This document shows, piece after piece, positions 38,298 to 46,319 of a DNA stretch of 64,000 nucleotides. Source of the DNA: Pseudomonas sp. JM0905a. Its GTDB lineage: Bacteria; Pseudomonadota; Gammaproteobacteria; Pseudomonadales; Pseudomonadaceae. How positions within the stretch are numbered: the first letter of the stretch is position 1; each line of letters begins with the position of its first letter. The translations under genes were made by a program, and so were the position numbers. The notes beneath the pieces are model-generated. The model was not told where the DNA came from. It saw nothing but the letters and a program-made list of their open reading frames with translations, and searched no databases. Location of the stretch: contig NZ_JACXBU010000002.1 of the NCBI RefSeq assembly GCF_014700075.1, positions 1 to 64,000 of the forward strand. The letters run 5' to 3'.

Positions 38298-40529
38298 TCA
38301 GAAGTCGAAGCGGGTGGTCAGGGTGAAGTTGCGCGGATCGCCGTAGAAGCCGCCGTTGTAGAAGCCCAGATTGCTGAAGTACTTCTCGTCGGTGAGGTTG
38401 TTGCCGTTCAGGGTGACGGAAACCTGCTCGGTCACCTGGTACTTGGCCATGGCATCCAGCACCCAGTAGCTGCCCTGGGTGTAGCGCTGCGGGTTCACGT
38501 CCGTCCAGATCTTGCTCTGCCAGCTGGCCGAACCGCCGATGCTCAGCTTGTTGAACTGGCCCGGCAGGCGGTAGTTGGTGGAGAGACGGAACATGTCTTC
38601 CGGCTCGGTGGTGGAGATCTTGTTGTCGTCGCCATCACGGGTGATGCGGTGGGTGTAGCCACCCTGCACCTGCCAGTCCGGCATCAGTTCACCGGCGACT
38701 TCAAGCTCGAAGCCCTTGGTCTTGGCGCCCTGCACCGCCCGGAACACGCTCCGGTTGGTGACCGGATCGATGACACCGGTGTCCACCGCCAAGTTGTCCT
38801 GCTTGACCTCGAACAGCGCCAGGCTGGCATTCAGGCGGCCATCGAAGAACTCACCCTTCAGGCCCATTTCGTAGGCATCGCCCTCTTCCGGCTCGATGGC
38901 CTTGCCGCTGGCGTCCGTTTCGCTTTCGTGGGGTTTGAAGATGCTGGTGTAGCTGGCGTAGACCGACCAGGTGTCGTCGAGGTCGTAGACCACGCCGGCA
39001 TAGGGCACCACCACACCGTTTTCCTGCAGGTCCTGCAGCTTGCCGCTCTGGCCGGTCACCAGATTGGTCCCGGTGCTGTCCATCTCCCAATTGGAAACAC
39101 GGCTGCCGAGGATGACCGACAGGTCTTCGGTGGGTTTGAAGCGTCCGGTCAGGTAGGCTGCGGATTCCTTCAGCTCGTCATCCTGTTTGGATGTCGGGTT
39201 GCCCCAGGCGGGTTCGGGGAAGTCGCCGGTCCAGCCGTTGATGCTGGCCACGCTGTCGAAGAAGAACGGCCAGTTGGTGGCCTTGGACTCGATGTCACGG
39301 TGCGACAGGCCGACCACCAACTCATGCTCCCGGCCCAGCAGTTGGAAAGGCCCACTGGCGTAGAGGTCGTAGGCATTCTGGCTGGTCTCGTAGCGGTATT
39401 TGCCACGCCAGATGGACATGCCGCTGCCATCCACCGGATTCGGATTGCCGCTGGCCGCCGAGCCCAGGATGATGGGCGCATCGGTCTCGGTGCGGGTGAT
39501 CGACGCCTTAACCGTCCAGTCGTACGCCAAACGCTGTTCCAGGGTCACGAAGGCGTTGTCGTTAGTGTTGTCCCACTGGCTCCACTTGGTGCCGGGGTTG
39601 AACGAGCGGGAGAAGCGGAACTTGTTGCCATTGCTATCGAACAACGGCGTCGAGGGCCCCCAGGAAGAGCCTTCCGGACGGTTGGTCTGGCGGCTCAGGC
39701 CGGCGCTCAGCAGGGTGTCCTCGGTGATGTCGGTTTCGAGGATGCCGTAGAACACCTGCTTCTTCTCGGACAGGTGGTCCATGAAGGACTGGCCGTCCTC
39801 GTAGGCGGCGACGAAGCGGCCACGCACGTTGCCTTCAGGGGTCAGCGCGCCGCCGATGTCGAATTCGCTGCGGTAGGTATCCCAGCTGCCCGCGCTGGCG
39901 GAGACGTAGCCGGAGAGCTCGCGGGTCGGGCGCTTGCGCACCAGGTTGACGGTGGCCGACGGGCTGCCGAAACCGCTGAGCAGGCCAGTGGAGCCCTTCA
40001 GCACTTCCACGCGGTCGTAGATGACCATGTCGGTCTGGTCGATGCCGTTGCCGAAGCGGAAGGCCACCGGCATGCCATCGACCTGGAAGTTGTCGATCTC
40101 GAAGCCACGGGACTTGAAGCTGGCGCGGCTGCTGTCGAGCTTGTTGACGGTGATGCCGGGGGTCTTCGATAGCACTTCGCCGATGTTGGTCAGGCCCTGG
40201 TCATCCATCTGCTGGCGGGTGATGACGCTGACCGATTGCGGGGTCTCGCGAGGCGAAAGCGCCAGCTTGGTGGCGGTGCGTGTCGAGCCGGTGGTGTAGG
40301 AACCCGTGCCTTCAGTGGTCTCCCCGAGGCGGTTGTCGGTAATGGCTGTAGCACCGATTTCCAGCGTTCCTTCGCCGTTCTGCTGCTCCGCGGCCAGCAC
40401 CACTCCGGTCTGCAATGCCAGGGTCACCCCCAGGATCGCCATGGATAACGGATGGCGCGTGAGCCGCGCGGCAACGGCATCCCCAGCCGTCCCTGCCGCG
40501 TTGAACGCATTCTGCTGTTGCACTCTCAA
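38298..40529 (-). CDS. TonB-dependent siderophore receptor
   Basis: A 743-residue outer-membrane receptor. A long signal peptide (ending ALQTGVVLAAE) precedes the plug domain (LSPRETPQSVSVITRQQMDDQG, PGITVNKLDSSR) and a 22-strand barrel ending in Phe (TTRFDF). There is no N-terminal signalling (STN) extension and no fecI/fecR-like genes nearby, so it acts only in uptake. Its promoter carries a Fur-box-like sequence. The siderophore cannot be assigned from the sequence. Confidence 0.92.
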   Translation of the reverse strand: MRVQQQNAFNAAGTAGDAVAARLTRHPLSMAILGVTLALQTGVVLAAEQQNGEGTLEIGATAITDNRLGETTEGTGSYTTGSTRTATKLALSPRETPQSVSVITRQQMDDQGLTNIGEVLSKTPGITVNKLDSSRASFKSRGFEIDNFQVDGMPVAFRFGNGIDQTDMVIYDRVEVLKGSTGLLSGFGSPSATVNLVRKRPTRELSGYVSASAGSWDTYRSEFDIGGALTPEGNVRGRFVAAYEDGQSFMDHLSEKKQVFYGILETDITEDTLLSAGLSRQTNRPEGSSWGPSTPLFDSNGNKFRFSRSFNPGTKWSQWDNTNDNAFVTLEQRLAYDWTVKASITRTETDAPIILGSAASGNPNPVDGSGMSIWRGKYRYETSQNAYDLYASGPFQLLGREHELVVGLSHRDIESKATNWPFFFDSVASINGWTGDFPEPAWGNPTSKQDDELKESAAYLTGRFKPTEDLSVILGSRVSNWEMDSTGTNLVTGQSGKLQDLQENGVVVPYAGVVYDLDDTWSVYASYTSIFKPHESETDASGKAIEPEEGDAYEMGLKGEFFDGRLNASLALFEVKQDNLAVDTGVIDPVTNRSVFRAVQGAKTKGFELEVAGELMPDWQVQGGYTHRITRDGDDNKISTTEPEDMFRLSTNYRLPGQFNKLSIGGSASWQSKIWTDVNPQRYTQGSYWVLDAMAKYQVTEQVSVTLNGNNLTDEKYFSNLGFYNGGFYGDPRNFTLTTRFDF

Positions 40530-40659
40530 ACCCCTTGGATGGTCTGTCTGCTTGTTGGCCGGCTAAACAACGGACTTGTTCTTCTGTGCGGCGCTCTTGG
40601 CTGGCGCCTGGGGACCGCGCAGACGGGATCCCATCCAGCGGCGGATGCAAAAAATATCA

Positions 40660-40678
40660 TCTAATGATAATTATTTAC
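40660..40678. promoter_or_regulatory. Fur-box-like site upstream of TonB receptor
   Basis: The 19-bp sequence TCTAATGATAATTATTTAC matches the Fur consensus GATAATGATAATCATTATC at 14 of 19 positions, with the core AATGATAAT intact. It lies about 130 bp upstream of the receptor start codon. It would repress the receptor in iron-replete cells. Confidence 0.7.
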
Positions 40679-40787
40679 AGATGCAAACTTAACGCATTCG
40701 TATCGTTGCGCTAGGAGATTTCCTACAACGGGCAAAGAATTGTTACAGCGGGTCCGTTCCTCCTTTCCCCGACCAACGGTTAGGCTT

Positions 40788-40862
40788 CCTTCTGTGACGC
40801 CGGGCCCCTCTGACGGCTTGCCAGCCGCCATGTCGGAGTCACGTTTTATCAACGACAGAAGG
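40788..40862 (+). promoter_or_regulatory. Structured leader of terC that can sequester the Shine-Dalgarno sequence
   Basis: CCTTCTGT (40788-40795) is exactly complementary to ACAGAAGG (40855-40862), whose AGAAGGAGG is the terC ribosome-binding site. Inside lie GTGAC/GTCAC (40794-40798 with 40838-40842), CTCTGAC/GTCGGAG (one mismatch) and an inner ACGGC/GCCG hairpin. The nested pairs form a compact element just before the ATG at 40871. I could not match it to the yybP-ykoY manganese riboswitch consensus that precedes some terC/alx genes. Regulatory function is inferred. Confidence 0.55.
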
Positions 40863-40870
40863 AGGGGCTC

Positions 40871-41881
40871 ATGGCAGCTCTACATGCATTTCTCACCGCC
40901 GACTTCCTCGGCACCGCCACCTGGTTGTGGCTTGTCTTCCTCGCAATCGTCCTCGCCCTGCTGATCTTCGACCTCGGCGTGCTGCACCGTGACCAGCACG
41001 AAATCGAGATGCGCGAAAGCCTGCTGCTTTACGGCGGCTACTTCAGCGTCGGTGTGCTGTTCGGTGTCTGGGTGTGGTTCGAGCTGGGTGCGCAGAGCGC
41101 CCTGGAGTTCTACACCGGCTTCCTGGTCGAGCAGTCGTTGTCCATGGACAACGTCTTCGTCATGGCCATGATCTTCGGCTTCTTCGCCATCCCCCGCCGC
41201 TACCAGCACCGCGTGCTGTTCTGGGGCATCCTCGGCGTGGTGGTGCTGCGCGCCATCATGATCGGCCTGGGCAGCGCCCTGGTGAAGGAGTTCGACTGGA
41301 TCCTCTACGTGTTCGGCGCCTTCCTGCTGTTCACCGGCGTGAAGATGCTCTTCTCGAAAGAGGAAGCTCACCCGGACCTGGCCAACAACCCGGTGCTGAA
41401 GTTCGTTCGCCGCCACATCCGCGTGACCGACGACCTGCACGGATCGCACTTCTTCGTACGCCTGAAGCAGGCCGGCGAAAGCAAGGCGCTGCTCTACGCC
41501 ACCCCGCTGTTCCTGGCCCTGGTGCTGATCGAGCTGGCTGACCTGGTGTTCGCGGTGGACAGCGTCCCGGCGATATTCGCCATCACCCAGGACCCGTTCA
41601 TCGTCTACACCTCGAACATCTTCGCCATCCTCGGCCTGCGTGCCCTGTACTTCGCCCTGGCGGCGCTGATGCACCGCTTCGTGTATCTGAAGTACGCCCT
41701 GGCCCTGGTGCTGATCTTCATTGGCGGCAAGATTTTCCTGCACGGATTCATCGGCAAGATTCCCCCGCTGCTGTCCCTTGGCGTAACCTTCGGTCTACTT
41801 GCCGGTGGTGTGCTGCTGTCGCTGCTGAAGACCCGCGACCGCCCGGCCCAACGCACGGGAGACCTGGAGAAACATGGATGA
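40871..41881 (+). CDS. TerC-family integral membrane protein
   Basis: A 336-residue protein with about nine membrane segments and the TerC/Alx motifs (FDLGVLHRDQHEIEMRESLL, EQSLSMDNVFVMAMIF, LADLVFAVDSVPAIFAI), including the conserved Asp residues. TerC/Alx proteins export Mn(II) or contribute to metal loading and tellurite tolerance. A strong SD (AGAAGGAGGGG) is buried in the leader hairpin. Its stop codon overlaps the following 58-codon gene. Confidence 0.92.
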   Translation: MAALHAFLTADFLGTATWLWLVFLAIVLALLIFDLGVLHRDQHEIEMRESLLLYGGYFSVGVLFGVWVWFELGAQSALEFYTGFLVEQSLSMDNVFVMAMIFGFFAIPRRYQHRVLFWGILGVVVLRAIMIGLGSALVKEFDWILYVFGAFLLFTGVKMLFSKEEAHPDLANNPVLKFVRRHIRVTDDLHGSHFFVRLKQAGESKALLYATPLFLALVLIELADLVFAVDSVPAIFAITQDPFIVYTSNIFAILGLRALYFALAALMHRFVYLKYALALVLIFIGGKIFLHGFIGKIPPLLSLGVTFGLLAGGVLLSLLKTRDRPAQRTGDLEKHG

Positions 41882-42050
41882 AGTCCTCATCGAACCTTTC
41901 GAGAAAAGCGGCCGCACTTACTGGCGGGTACGCCTGGGGCATCGCACCCTGACCTTCCAGGAAGAGCTTGCCGCCCGTGCCTTCGCCGCCCAGCTGCACC
42001 TGCGGATGGGCTGGTGGAGGGCGCGCAACCCGGTGCCCGGGAAGGACTAG
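41874..42050 (+). CDS. Small hypothetical protein overlapping terC
   Basis: A 58-residue ORF from the ATG at 41874 to the TAG at 42048-42050, overlapping the terC end by 8 bases, which implies translational coupling. The sequence has an acidic start (MDEVLIEPFEKSGRTYWRVR) and a Trp/Arg-rich end. There is no recognised domain. It may be a small partner of TerC. The overlap with terC and sensible composition support a real gene. Confidence 0.6.
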   Translation: MDEVLIEPFEKSGRTYWRVRLGHRTLTFQEELAARAFAAQLHLRMGWWRARNPVPGKD

Positions 42051-42065
42051 GCGGCCATTGCGTTG

Positions 42066-42103
42066 GTGGGCGCGAATTCATTCGCGATTGAAATCGCTCC
42101 CAC
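42066..42103. repeat. REP-like palindrome, compact form
   Basis: GTGGGCGCGAATT and AATCGCTCCCAC arms around GCGATTG; a member of the same family as 15784 and 63335. Confidence 0.8.
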
Positions 42104-42130
42104 AACAAGGCGCCGCACTCTGCAAAAACG

Positions 42131-42160
42131 AAAAAGGCCCGCACGATGCGGGCCTTTTTT
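42131..42160 (+). terminator. Rho-independent terminator downstream of terC and the 58-residue gene
   Basis: AAAAAGGCCCGC / GCGGGCCTTTTTT with a short loop and T-run. It ends the terC transcript just before the IS remnant. Confidence 0.9.
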
Positions 42161-42178
42161 GTCGGATCCGTCCCGTCC

Positions 42179-42535
42179 TGAATAAGGTTTACACCTTTGC
42201 CTCTATTGTCAGGAGAGTCCCGTGGTGGAAGGTGTGCGACGTAGCCAACGTGATTACACGCTGGCTTTTAAACTGGCGGTGGTCGACCAGGTCGAAAAAG
42301 GCGAAATGAGTTACAAGGAGGCTCAGGCCCGTTTTGGCATCCAGGGTCGGTCGAGGGTGTTGGTGTGGTTGCGCAAGCACGGTCGGCAGGATTGGAGCCA
42401 GGGGGCATCCATCCGTACTTCAAGGAGCCTCTGCGTGTCCGAAGCCGACCGACCCTTGACCTCCGAGCAGCGCATCAAGGAACTGGAGCAACAGTTGGAG
42501 CTGGCCAACCAGAAGGCCCAGTTCACGGGCGTCGG
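42179..42535 (+). mobile_element. IS3-family remnant: left end and OrfA
   Basis: A left end starting near 42179 (TGAATAAGGTTTACAC) is followed by a GTG-initiated OrfA (from 42222). The OrfA product reads MVEGVRRSQRDYTLAFKLAV to RIKELEQQLELANQKAQ, an IS3-type helix-turn-helix plus coiled coil. OrfB, the right end and the remaining OrfA C-terminus are missing; the next codons belong to an amidohydrolase. Confidence 0.75.
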
Positions 42536-42881
42536 AGGCCATGGCGTGGTGGGGATACTCAAGAGTGGCTTGCCCGGCAAGGTCGTCGCGCTACGCGCCG
42601 ACATGGATGCGCTTCCGGTGCAGGAAGCGACCGGCCTGCCCTTCGCATCCAAGGCGGCGGCGAACGGGAAGATCATGCAGGTGCCCAAGGCAGCGGGCGC
42701 GGAGGACTTCTCGGAATACCAGCAGGTAGCGCCAGGGGTATTTTTCATTCTTGGGGTAAAACCCGAGGACAGGCCCGTGGGGCCGCCCCACTCACCTACC
42801 TTCGACCTCGACGAATCGAGCTTCCCGGTGGGAATGAGAAGCCTGGCGATGGTGGCGCTGGCCTATCTCGAGAACAACTAG
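42222..42881 (+). pseudogene. Chimeric ORF: IS3 OrfA fused in frame to M20 amidohydrolase fragments
   Basis: One 219-codon open frame joins an IS3 OrfA N-terminus (residues 1-100) to pieces of an M20D amidohydrolase. The latter begins with FTGVGGHGVVGILKSG and ALRADMDALPVQEATGLPFA, then jumps to the C-terminal AAGAEDFSEYQQVAPGVFF and PPHSPTFDLDESSFPVG. Most of the catalytic and dimerisation domains, roughly 250 residues, are deleted. This is a decay product of insertion and deletion; a functional peptidase is unlikely. Confidence 0.8.
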
Positions 42882-42933
42882 ACACCGGGTTCGCGCCTTT
42901 CACGGGGAGGTTACCGGCGATAGAGAATGCTCA

Positions 42934-42959
42934 GGGGTTGGCGCAAGCCAACCCCTTTT
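42934..42959 (+). terminator. Terminator downstream of the amidohydrolase remnant
   Basis: A perfect 9-bp stem (GGGGTTGGC / GCCAACCCC) with a GCAA tetraloop and TTTT tail, lying between the remnant and the convergent acyl-CoA dehydrogenase. Confidence 0.8.
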
Positions 42960-42974
42960 GCGTTGGCAGGGCGA

Positions 42975-44204
42975 TCACTGACCGCTGCGCAGCATTTCCT
43001 TCGGTACGTACTTGCCAATCTCGTACTTGCCGATAGCCGCGCGGTGCACTTCGTCCGGGCCGTCGGCCAGTCGCAGGGTGCGCTGCATGGCGTACATGTA
43101 GGCCAGCGGGAAGTCGTTGGAGACGCCGGCGCCGCCGTGAATCTGGATGGCGCGGTCGATCACCCGCAGGGCGACGTTGGGCGCGACGACCTTGATCTGG
43201 GCGATCTCGCTCTTGGCGACCTTGTTGCCGACGGTATCCATCATGTAGGCCGCCTTGAGCGTCAGCAGGCGAGCCATGTCGATCTCCATCCGCGAGTCGG
43301 CGATCTTGTCGACGTTGCCACCCAGGCGAGCCAGCGGACGGCCAAAGGCGGTACGGCTGACGGCGCGCTTGCACATCAGTTCCAGGGCGCGCTCGGCCAT
43401 GCCGATGGAGCGCATGCAGTGGTGGATACGGCCTGGGCCGAGGCGGCCCTGGGCGATCTCGAAGCCACGGCCTTCACCCAGTAGGACGTTTTCATAGGGA
43501 ACGCGCACGTTCTCGAACACCACTTCGGCATGGCCATGGGGTGCGTCGTCATAGCCGAACACCGGCAGCGGACGCAGGATCTTCACGCCGGGTGCATCGG
43601 TGGGCACCAGGATCATCGAGTGCTGCTGGTGGCGCGGCGCGTCCGGGTTGGACAGGCCCATGAAGATCATCACCTTGCAGCGCGGGTCGCAGGCGCCGGA
43701 GGTCCACCATTTGCGGCCGTTGATGACCCACTCGTCACCCTGGCGCACGGCGCGGGCTTCCATGTTGGTGGCATCGGACGAGGCCACGCCCGGCTCGGTC
43801 ATGGCGAAGGCGGAGCGGATCTCGCCGCGCAGCAGCGGCTCCAGCCAGCGGCGCTTCTGCTCTTCATTGCCGTAACGCACCAGCACTTCCATGTTGCCGG
43901 TGTCCGGCGCGGAGCAGTTGAACGGCTCCGGGCCCAGCAGAGAACGGCCCATGATCTCGGCCAGCGGTGCGTATTCCATGTTGGTCAGGCCGGCGCCCAG
44001 CTCGGATTCCGGCAGGAACAGGTTCCACAGCCCTTCCGCCTTCGCCTTGGCCTTCAGCTCTTCCATGATCGCGGTGGGCTGCCAGCGGTCGCCTTCGGCA
44101 ACTTGCTGCTCGAATACCGGCTCGGCCGGATAGACGTAGGTGTCCATGAATGCGGTGACGCGTTCACGCAGTTCCTGGACCTTCGGGGAATAGGCGAAAT
44201 CCAT
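42975..44204 (-). CDS. Acyl-CoA dehydrogenase of the ACAD10/11-like group
   Basis: A 409-residue flavoprotein. It has the acyl-CoA dehydrogenase core ([20 protein letters not shown]) but its C-terminal catalytic loop reads ADGPDEVHR, so the catalytic-base position holds Asp in GPDEVH, as in ACAD10/11-type enzymes, rather than the usual EGT. This group acts on unusual acyl-CoAs such as 4-hydroxy or branched forms in some lineages. It is divergent from a LysR gene, the likely regulator. Confidence 0.88.
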   Translation of the reverse strand: MDFAYSPKVQELRERVTAFMDTYVYPAEPVFEQQVAEGDRWQPTAIMEELKAKAKAEGLWNLFLPESELGAGLTNMEYAPLAEIMGRSLLGPEPFNCSAPDTGNMEVLVRYGNEEQKRRWLEPLLRGEIRSAFAMTEPGVASSDATNMEARAVRQGDEWVINGRKWWTSGACDPRCKVMIFMGLSNPDAPRHQQHSMILVPTDAPGVKILRPLPVFGYDDAPHGHAEVVFENVRVPYENVLLGEGRGFEIAQGRLGPGRIHHCMRSIGMAERALELMCKRAVSRTAFGRPLARLGGNVDKIADSRMEIDMARLLTLKAAYMMDTVGNKVAKSEIAQIKVVAPNVALRVIDRAIQIHGGAGVSNDFPLAYMYAMQRTLRLADGPDEVHRAAIGKYEIGKYVPKEMLRSGQ

Positions 44205-44294
44205 GCGGGGCTACCTTTTTGCGGGGCTGTTAGTGAGGTCTGGTAAGGATGCTAGAACAGGGCGTAAGATTTCCCTAGTCTATTTTCGGCATCT

Positions 44295-44306
44295 ATGAAC
44301 ATTCAT
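44295..44306. promoter_or_regulatory. Palindrome in the acyl-CoA dehydrogenase/LysR intergenic region
   Basis: ATGAACATTCAT is a perfect palindromic 12-mer located in the 152-bp divergent promoter region. It may be the LysR operator, but no consensus is known. Confidence 0.35.
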
Positions 44307-44356
44307 CACCGATATATGATCCGCTGATAAAAACAACTTCCAGGAGCACGTCCGGC

Positions 44357-45280
44357 ATGAATCTGAACAAGGTAGACCTCAACCTCTTCATCGTCTTCGA
44401 CGCCATCTATACCGAGGCCAACCTGACCCGCGCCGGCCAGATCGTCGGCATTACCCAGCCTGCCGTCTCCAACGCCCTCGCCCGCCTGCGCGAGACCTTC
44501 AACGACCCGCTGTTCGTGCGTACCGCCCAGGGCATGGTGCCCACGCCCATGGCGCAGAACATCATCGGCCCGGTGCGCAACGCCCTGCAGTTGTTGCGCG
44601 TTTCGGTACAGGAAAGCCGCACCTTCAATCCGGCGCAGGCGAACAAGACCTACCGCATCAGCATGACCGACCTCACCGAAACGGTGATCCTGCCGCCGCT
44701 GTTCCAGCGCCTGCGCCGCCTGGCGCCGACCGTGCAGATCGAGAGCTTTCTGGCCAAGCGCCGCGAAACCACCAAGGAGCTGGCCGCCGGTCGCCTGGAC
44801 TTCGCCGTGGACGCCCCGCTGAACACAGACCCGCAGGTGCGCCACGTCAAGCTGATGGAAGACCGCTACGTCTGCGCCATGCGCCGTGGCCACCCACTGG
44901 CCAAGGAAAAGATCACGCTGGACGAGTACCTGTCGCTCTCGCACATCCAGATATCCAGCCGTCGCAGCGGCCTGGGCTACGTGGACCTGTCGCTGGGCAA
45001 GATGGGCATCCAGCGCAAGGTGACCCTGCGCTCGCAGCACTACCTGATGGCGTCCACCGTGTTGCACGGCACCGACCTCGCCATCACTGTTCCCGAACGC
45101 TTCGCCCGTCGCCAGGACCTGCACTACATGGACCTGCCGGTGCACGACGTCCCCGCGCTGGAAACCCATCTCTACTGGCACGAAAGCACCGACCAGGACC
45201 CGGCCAACCGCTGGATGCGCGAGCAGATCATCGAAATCTGCCAGCAGGTGACGGCGCAGGAGCAGAAGGAGCGGGCGTGA
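44357..45280 (+). CDS. LysR-family regulator, divergent from acyl-CoA dehydrogenase
   Basis: A 307-residue regulator. The N-terminal wHTH (LNLFIVFDAIYTEANLTRAG, ITQPAVSNALARLRETF) is typical of the NodD/LeuO-type LysR branch. The remaining residues form a substrate-binding domain (e.g. LAAGRLDFAVDAPLNTDPQV). It is positioned to control the acyl-CoA dehydrogenase and possibly the downstream lipid gene cluster. Confidence 0.9.
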   Translation: MNLNKVDLNLFIVFDAIYTEANLTRAGQIVGITQPAVSNALARLRETFNDPLFVRTAQGMVPTPMAQNIIGPVRNALQLLRVSVQESRTFNPAQANKTYRISMTDLTETVILPPLFQRLRRLAPTVQIESFLAKRRETTKELAAGRLDFAVDAPLNTDPQVRHVKLMEDRYVCAMRRGHPLAKEKITLDEYLSLSHIQISSRRSGLGYVDLSLGKMGIQRKVTLRSQHYLMASTVLHGTDLAITVPERFARRQDLHYMDLPVHDVPALETHLYWHESTDQDPANRWMREQIIEICQQVTAQEQKERA

Positions 45281-45308
45281 TCGTCACCACCGCGGGATAC
45301 GGGAACCT

Positions 45309-45397
45309 GTGGGGGCGGATTCATTCGCTATGGGCAGCGCAGCTGCCCCTTCTCAGGGCAGGACTGCGTCCTGCTTAGCGATTGAAATCGCCCCCAC
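45309..45397. repeat. REP-like palindrome, extended three-hairpin form
   Basis: Outer arms GTGGGGGCG and CGCCCCCAC enclose two internal hairpins: GGGCAGCGCAGCTGCCC and GCAGGACTGCGTCCTGC. The same outer arms without the inserts occur in the compact copies. Confidence 0.85.
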
Positions 45398-45416
45398 AAG
45401 AAAAAACGCCAACCGT

Positions 45417-46190
45417 TCAGCTTTTGCCAAACACCGGCTTCCGCTTCTCGATGAAGGCGCCCATACCTTCCTTCTGATCCGGCGTGGCGAATACCGCCTG
45501 GAACATCCGCCGCTCGAAACGCAGCCCCTCGCCCAGCGAGCCTTCGTCCACCCGGTTCACGCACTCCTTGAGCATCATCACCGCCGTGCGCGATTGCGCG
45601 GCGATGCGGCTGGCGCTGTCCAGGGCTTCCTCCAGCAATTCCGTCGCCGGCACCACGCGCGCCACCACGCCGCAGCGTTCGGCTTCGACGGCATCCATGC
45701 TGCGGCCGCTCAGCAGCATTTCCATGGCCTTGGCGCGACCTACAAGGCGCGTCAGGCGCTGGACGCCACCGGCTCCGGGAATCACCCCCAGCTTCACCTC
45801 AGGCAGGCCGAAGCGCGCCGTGTCAGCGGCGATGATGAAGTCGCACATCAGCGCCAGTTCGAAGCCGCCACCCAGCGCGTGACCAGCGACTGCCGCGATG
45901 ATCGGTTTGCGGCGCTGCGCCACACGGTCCCAGCGACCGAGGAAGTCATCGAGGTAGGTACCGGGGAAGCACAAGCTGGCCATTTCCTTCACATCGGCAC
46001 CGGCCGCGAAGGCCTTGGCGGAACCGGTGATCAGCACGCAACCGATGGCAGCGTCCCGTTCGAATCCGTCGAGCACCTGGTTCAGCTCATCGATGAGCTG
46101 GGTGTTGATGGCGTTCAGGGCTTCGGGGCGATTGAGGGTGACCAGGCCGACAGCGCCGGCCTGCTCCACCAGCAGAGTCTGGTAGGTCAT
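45417..46190 (-). CDS. Enoyl-CoA hydratase/isomerase-family protein
   Basis: A 257-residue crotonase-fold protein. Motifs: AFAAGADVKEM (oxyanion-hole loop), GHALGGGFELALMCDFIIAA and FGLPEVKLGVIPGAGG, with the Glu positions expected of a hydratase (Glu in GGGFELALMCD and GLPEVKLG). It hydrates 2-enoyl-CoA. The start at 46190 follows AGGAAA. It is the distal gene of the acyl-CoA synthetase/SDR/thiolase/dehydrogenase group. Confidence 0.9.
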   Translation of the reverse strand: MTYQTLLVEQAGAVGLVTLNRPEALNAINTQLIDELNQVLDGFERDAAIGCVLITGSAKAFAAGADVKEMASLCFPGTYLDDFLGRWDRVAQRRKPIIAAVAGHALGGGFELALMCDFIIAADTARFGLPEVKLGVIPGAGGVQRLTRLVGRAKAMEMLLSGRSMDAVEAERCGVVARVVPATELLEEALDSASRIAAQSRTAVMMLKECVNRVDEGSLGEGLRFERRMFQAVFATPDQKEGMGAFIEKRKPVFGKS

Positions 46191-46211
46191 GTCTATTTCC
46201 TGGAAAGGTAT

Positions 46212-46315
46212 GTGGGCCAGGCCTCCGGCCTGGTTGGCGAATGAATTCGCCCCTACAGGGATACGCAATCTTGTAGGGGCGAATTCATTCGCCAAGGGCA
46301 GCGCAGCTGCCCCAG
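46212..46315. repeat. Palindromic repeat cluster between enoyl-CoA hydratase and acyl-CoA dehydrogenase
   Basis: Two facing half-elements (GCGAATGAATTCGCCCCTAC and GTAGGGGCGAATTCATTCGC) and a GGGCAGCGCAGCTGCCC hairpin, rearranged relative to the extended copies. Confidence 0.75.
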
Positions 46316-46319
46316 AAGG

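Larger units (their letters stand above)
40530..40870. other. 341-bp intergenic region between TonB receptor and TerC
   Basis: It holds the Fur-box-like site near 40660-40678 serving the TonB receptor, and a structured leader at 40788-40862 ahead of terC. No further gene was found. Confidence 0.7.

Noticed and set aside
40788-40862. yybP-ykoY manganese riboswitch ahead of terC
   Set aside because: I could not match its conserved loops (e.g. GGGGAGUAG) to this leader; only an SD-sequestering fold is supported.
42222-42881. Functional M20 peptidase
   Set aside because: Most of the catalytic domain is missing and the N-terminus is a transposase fragment.
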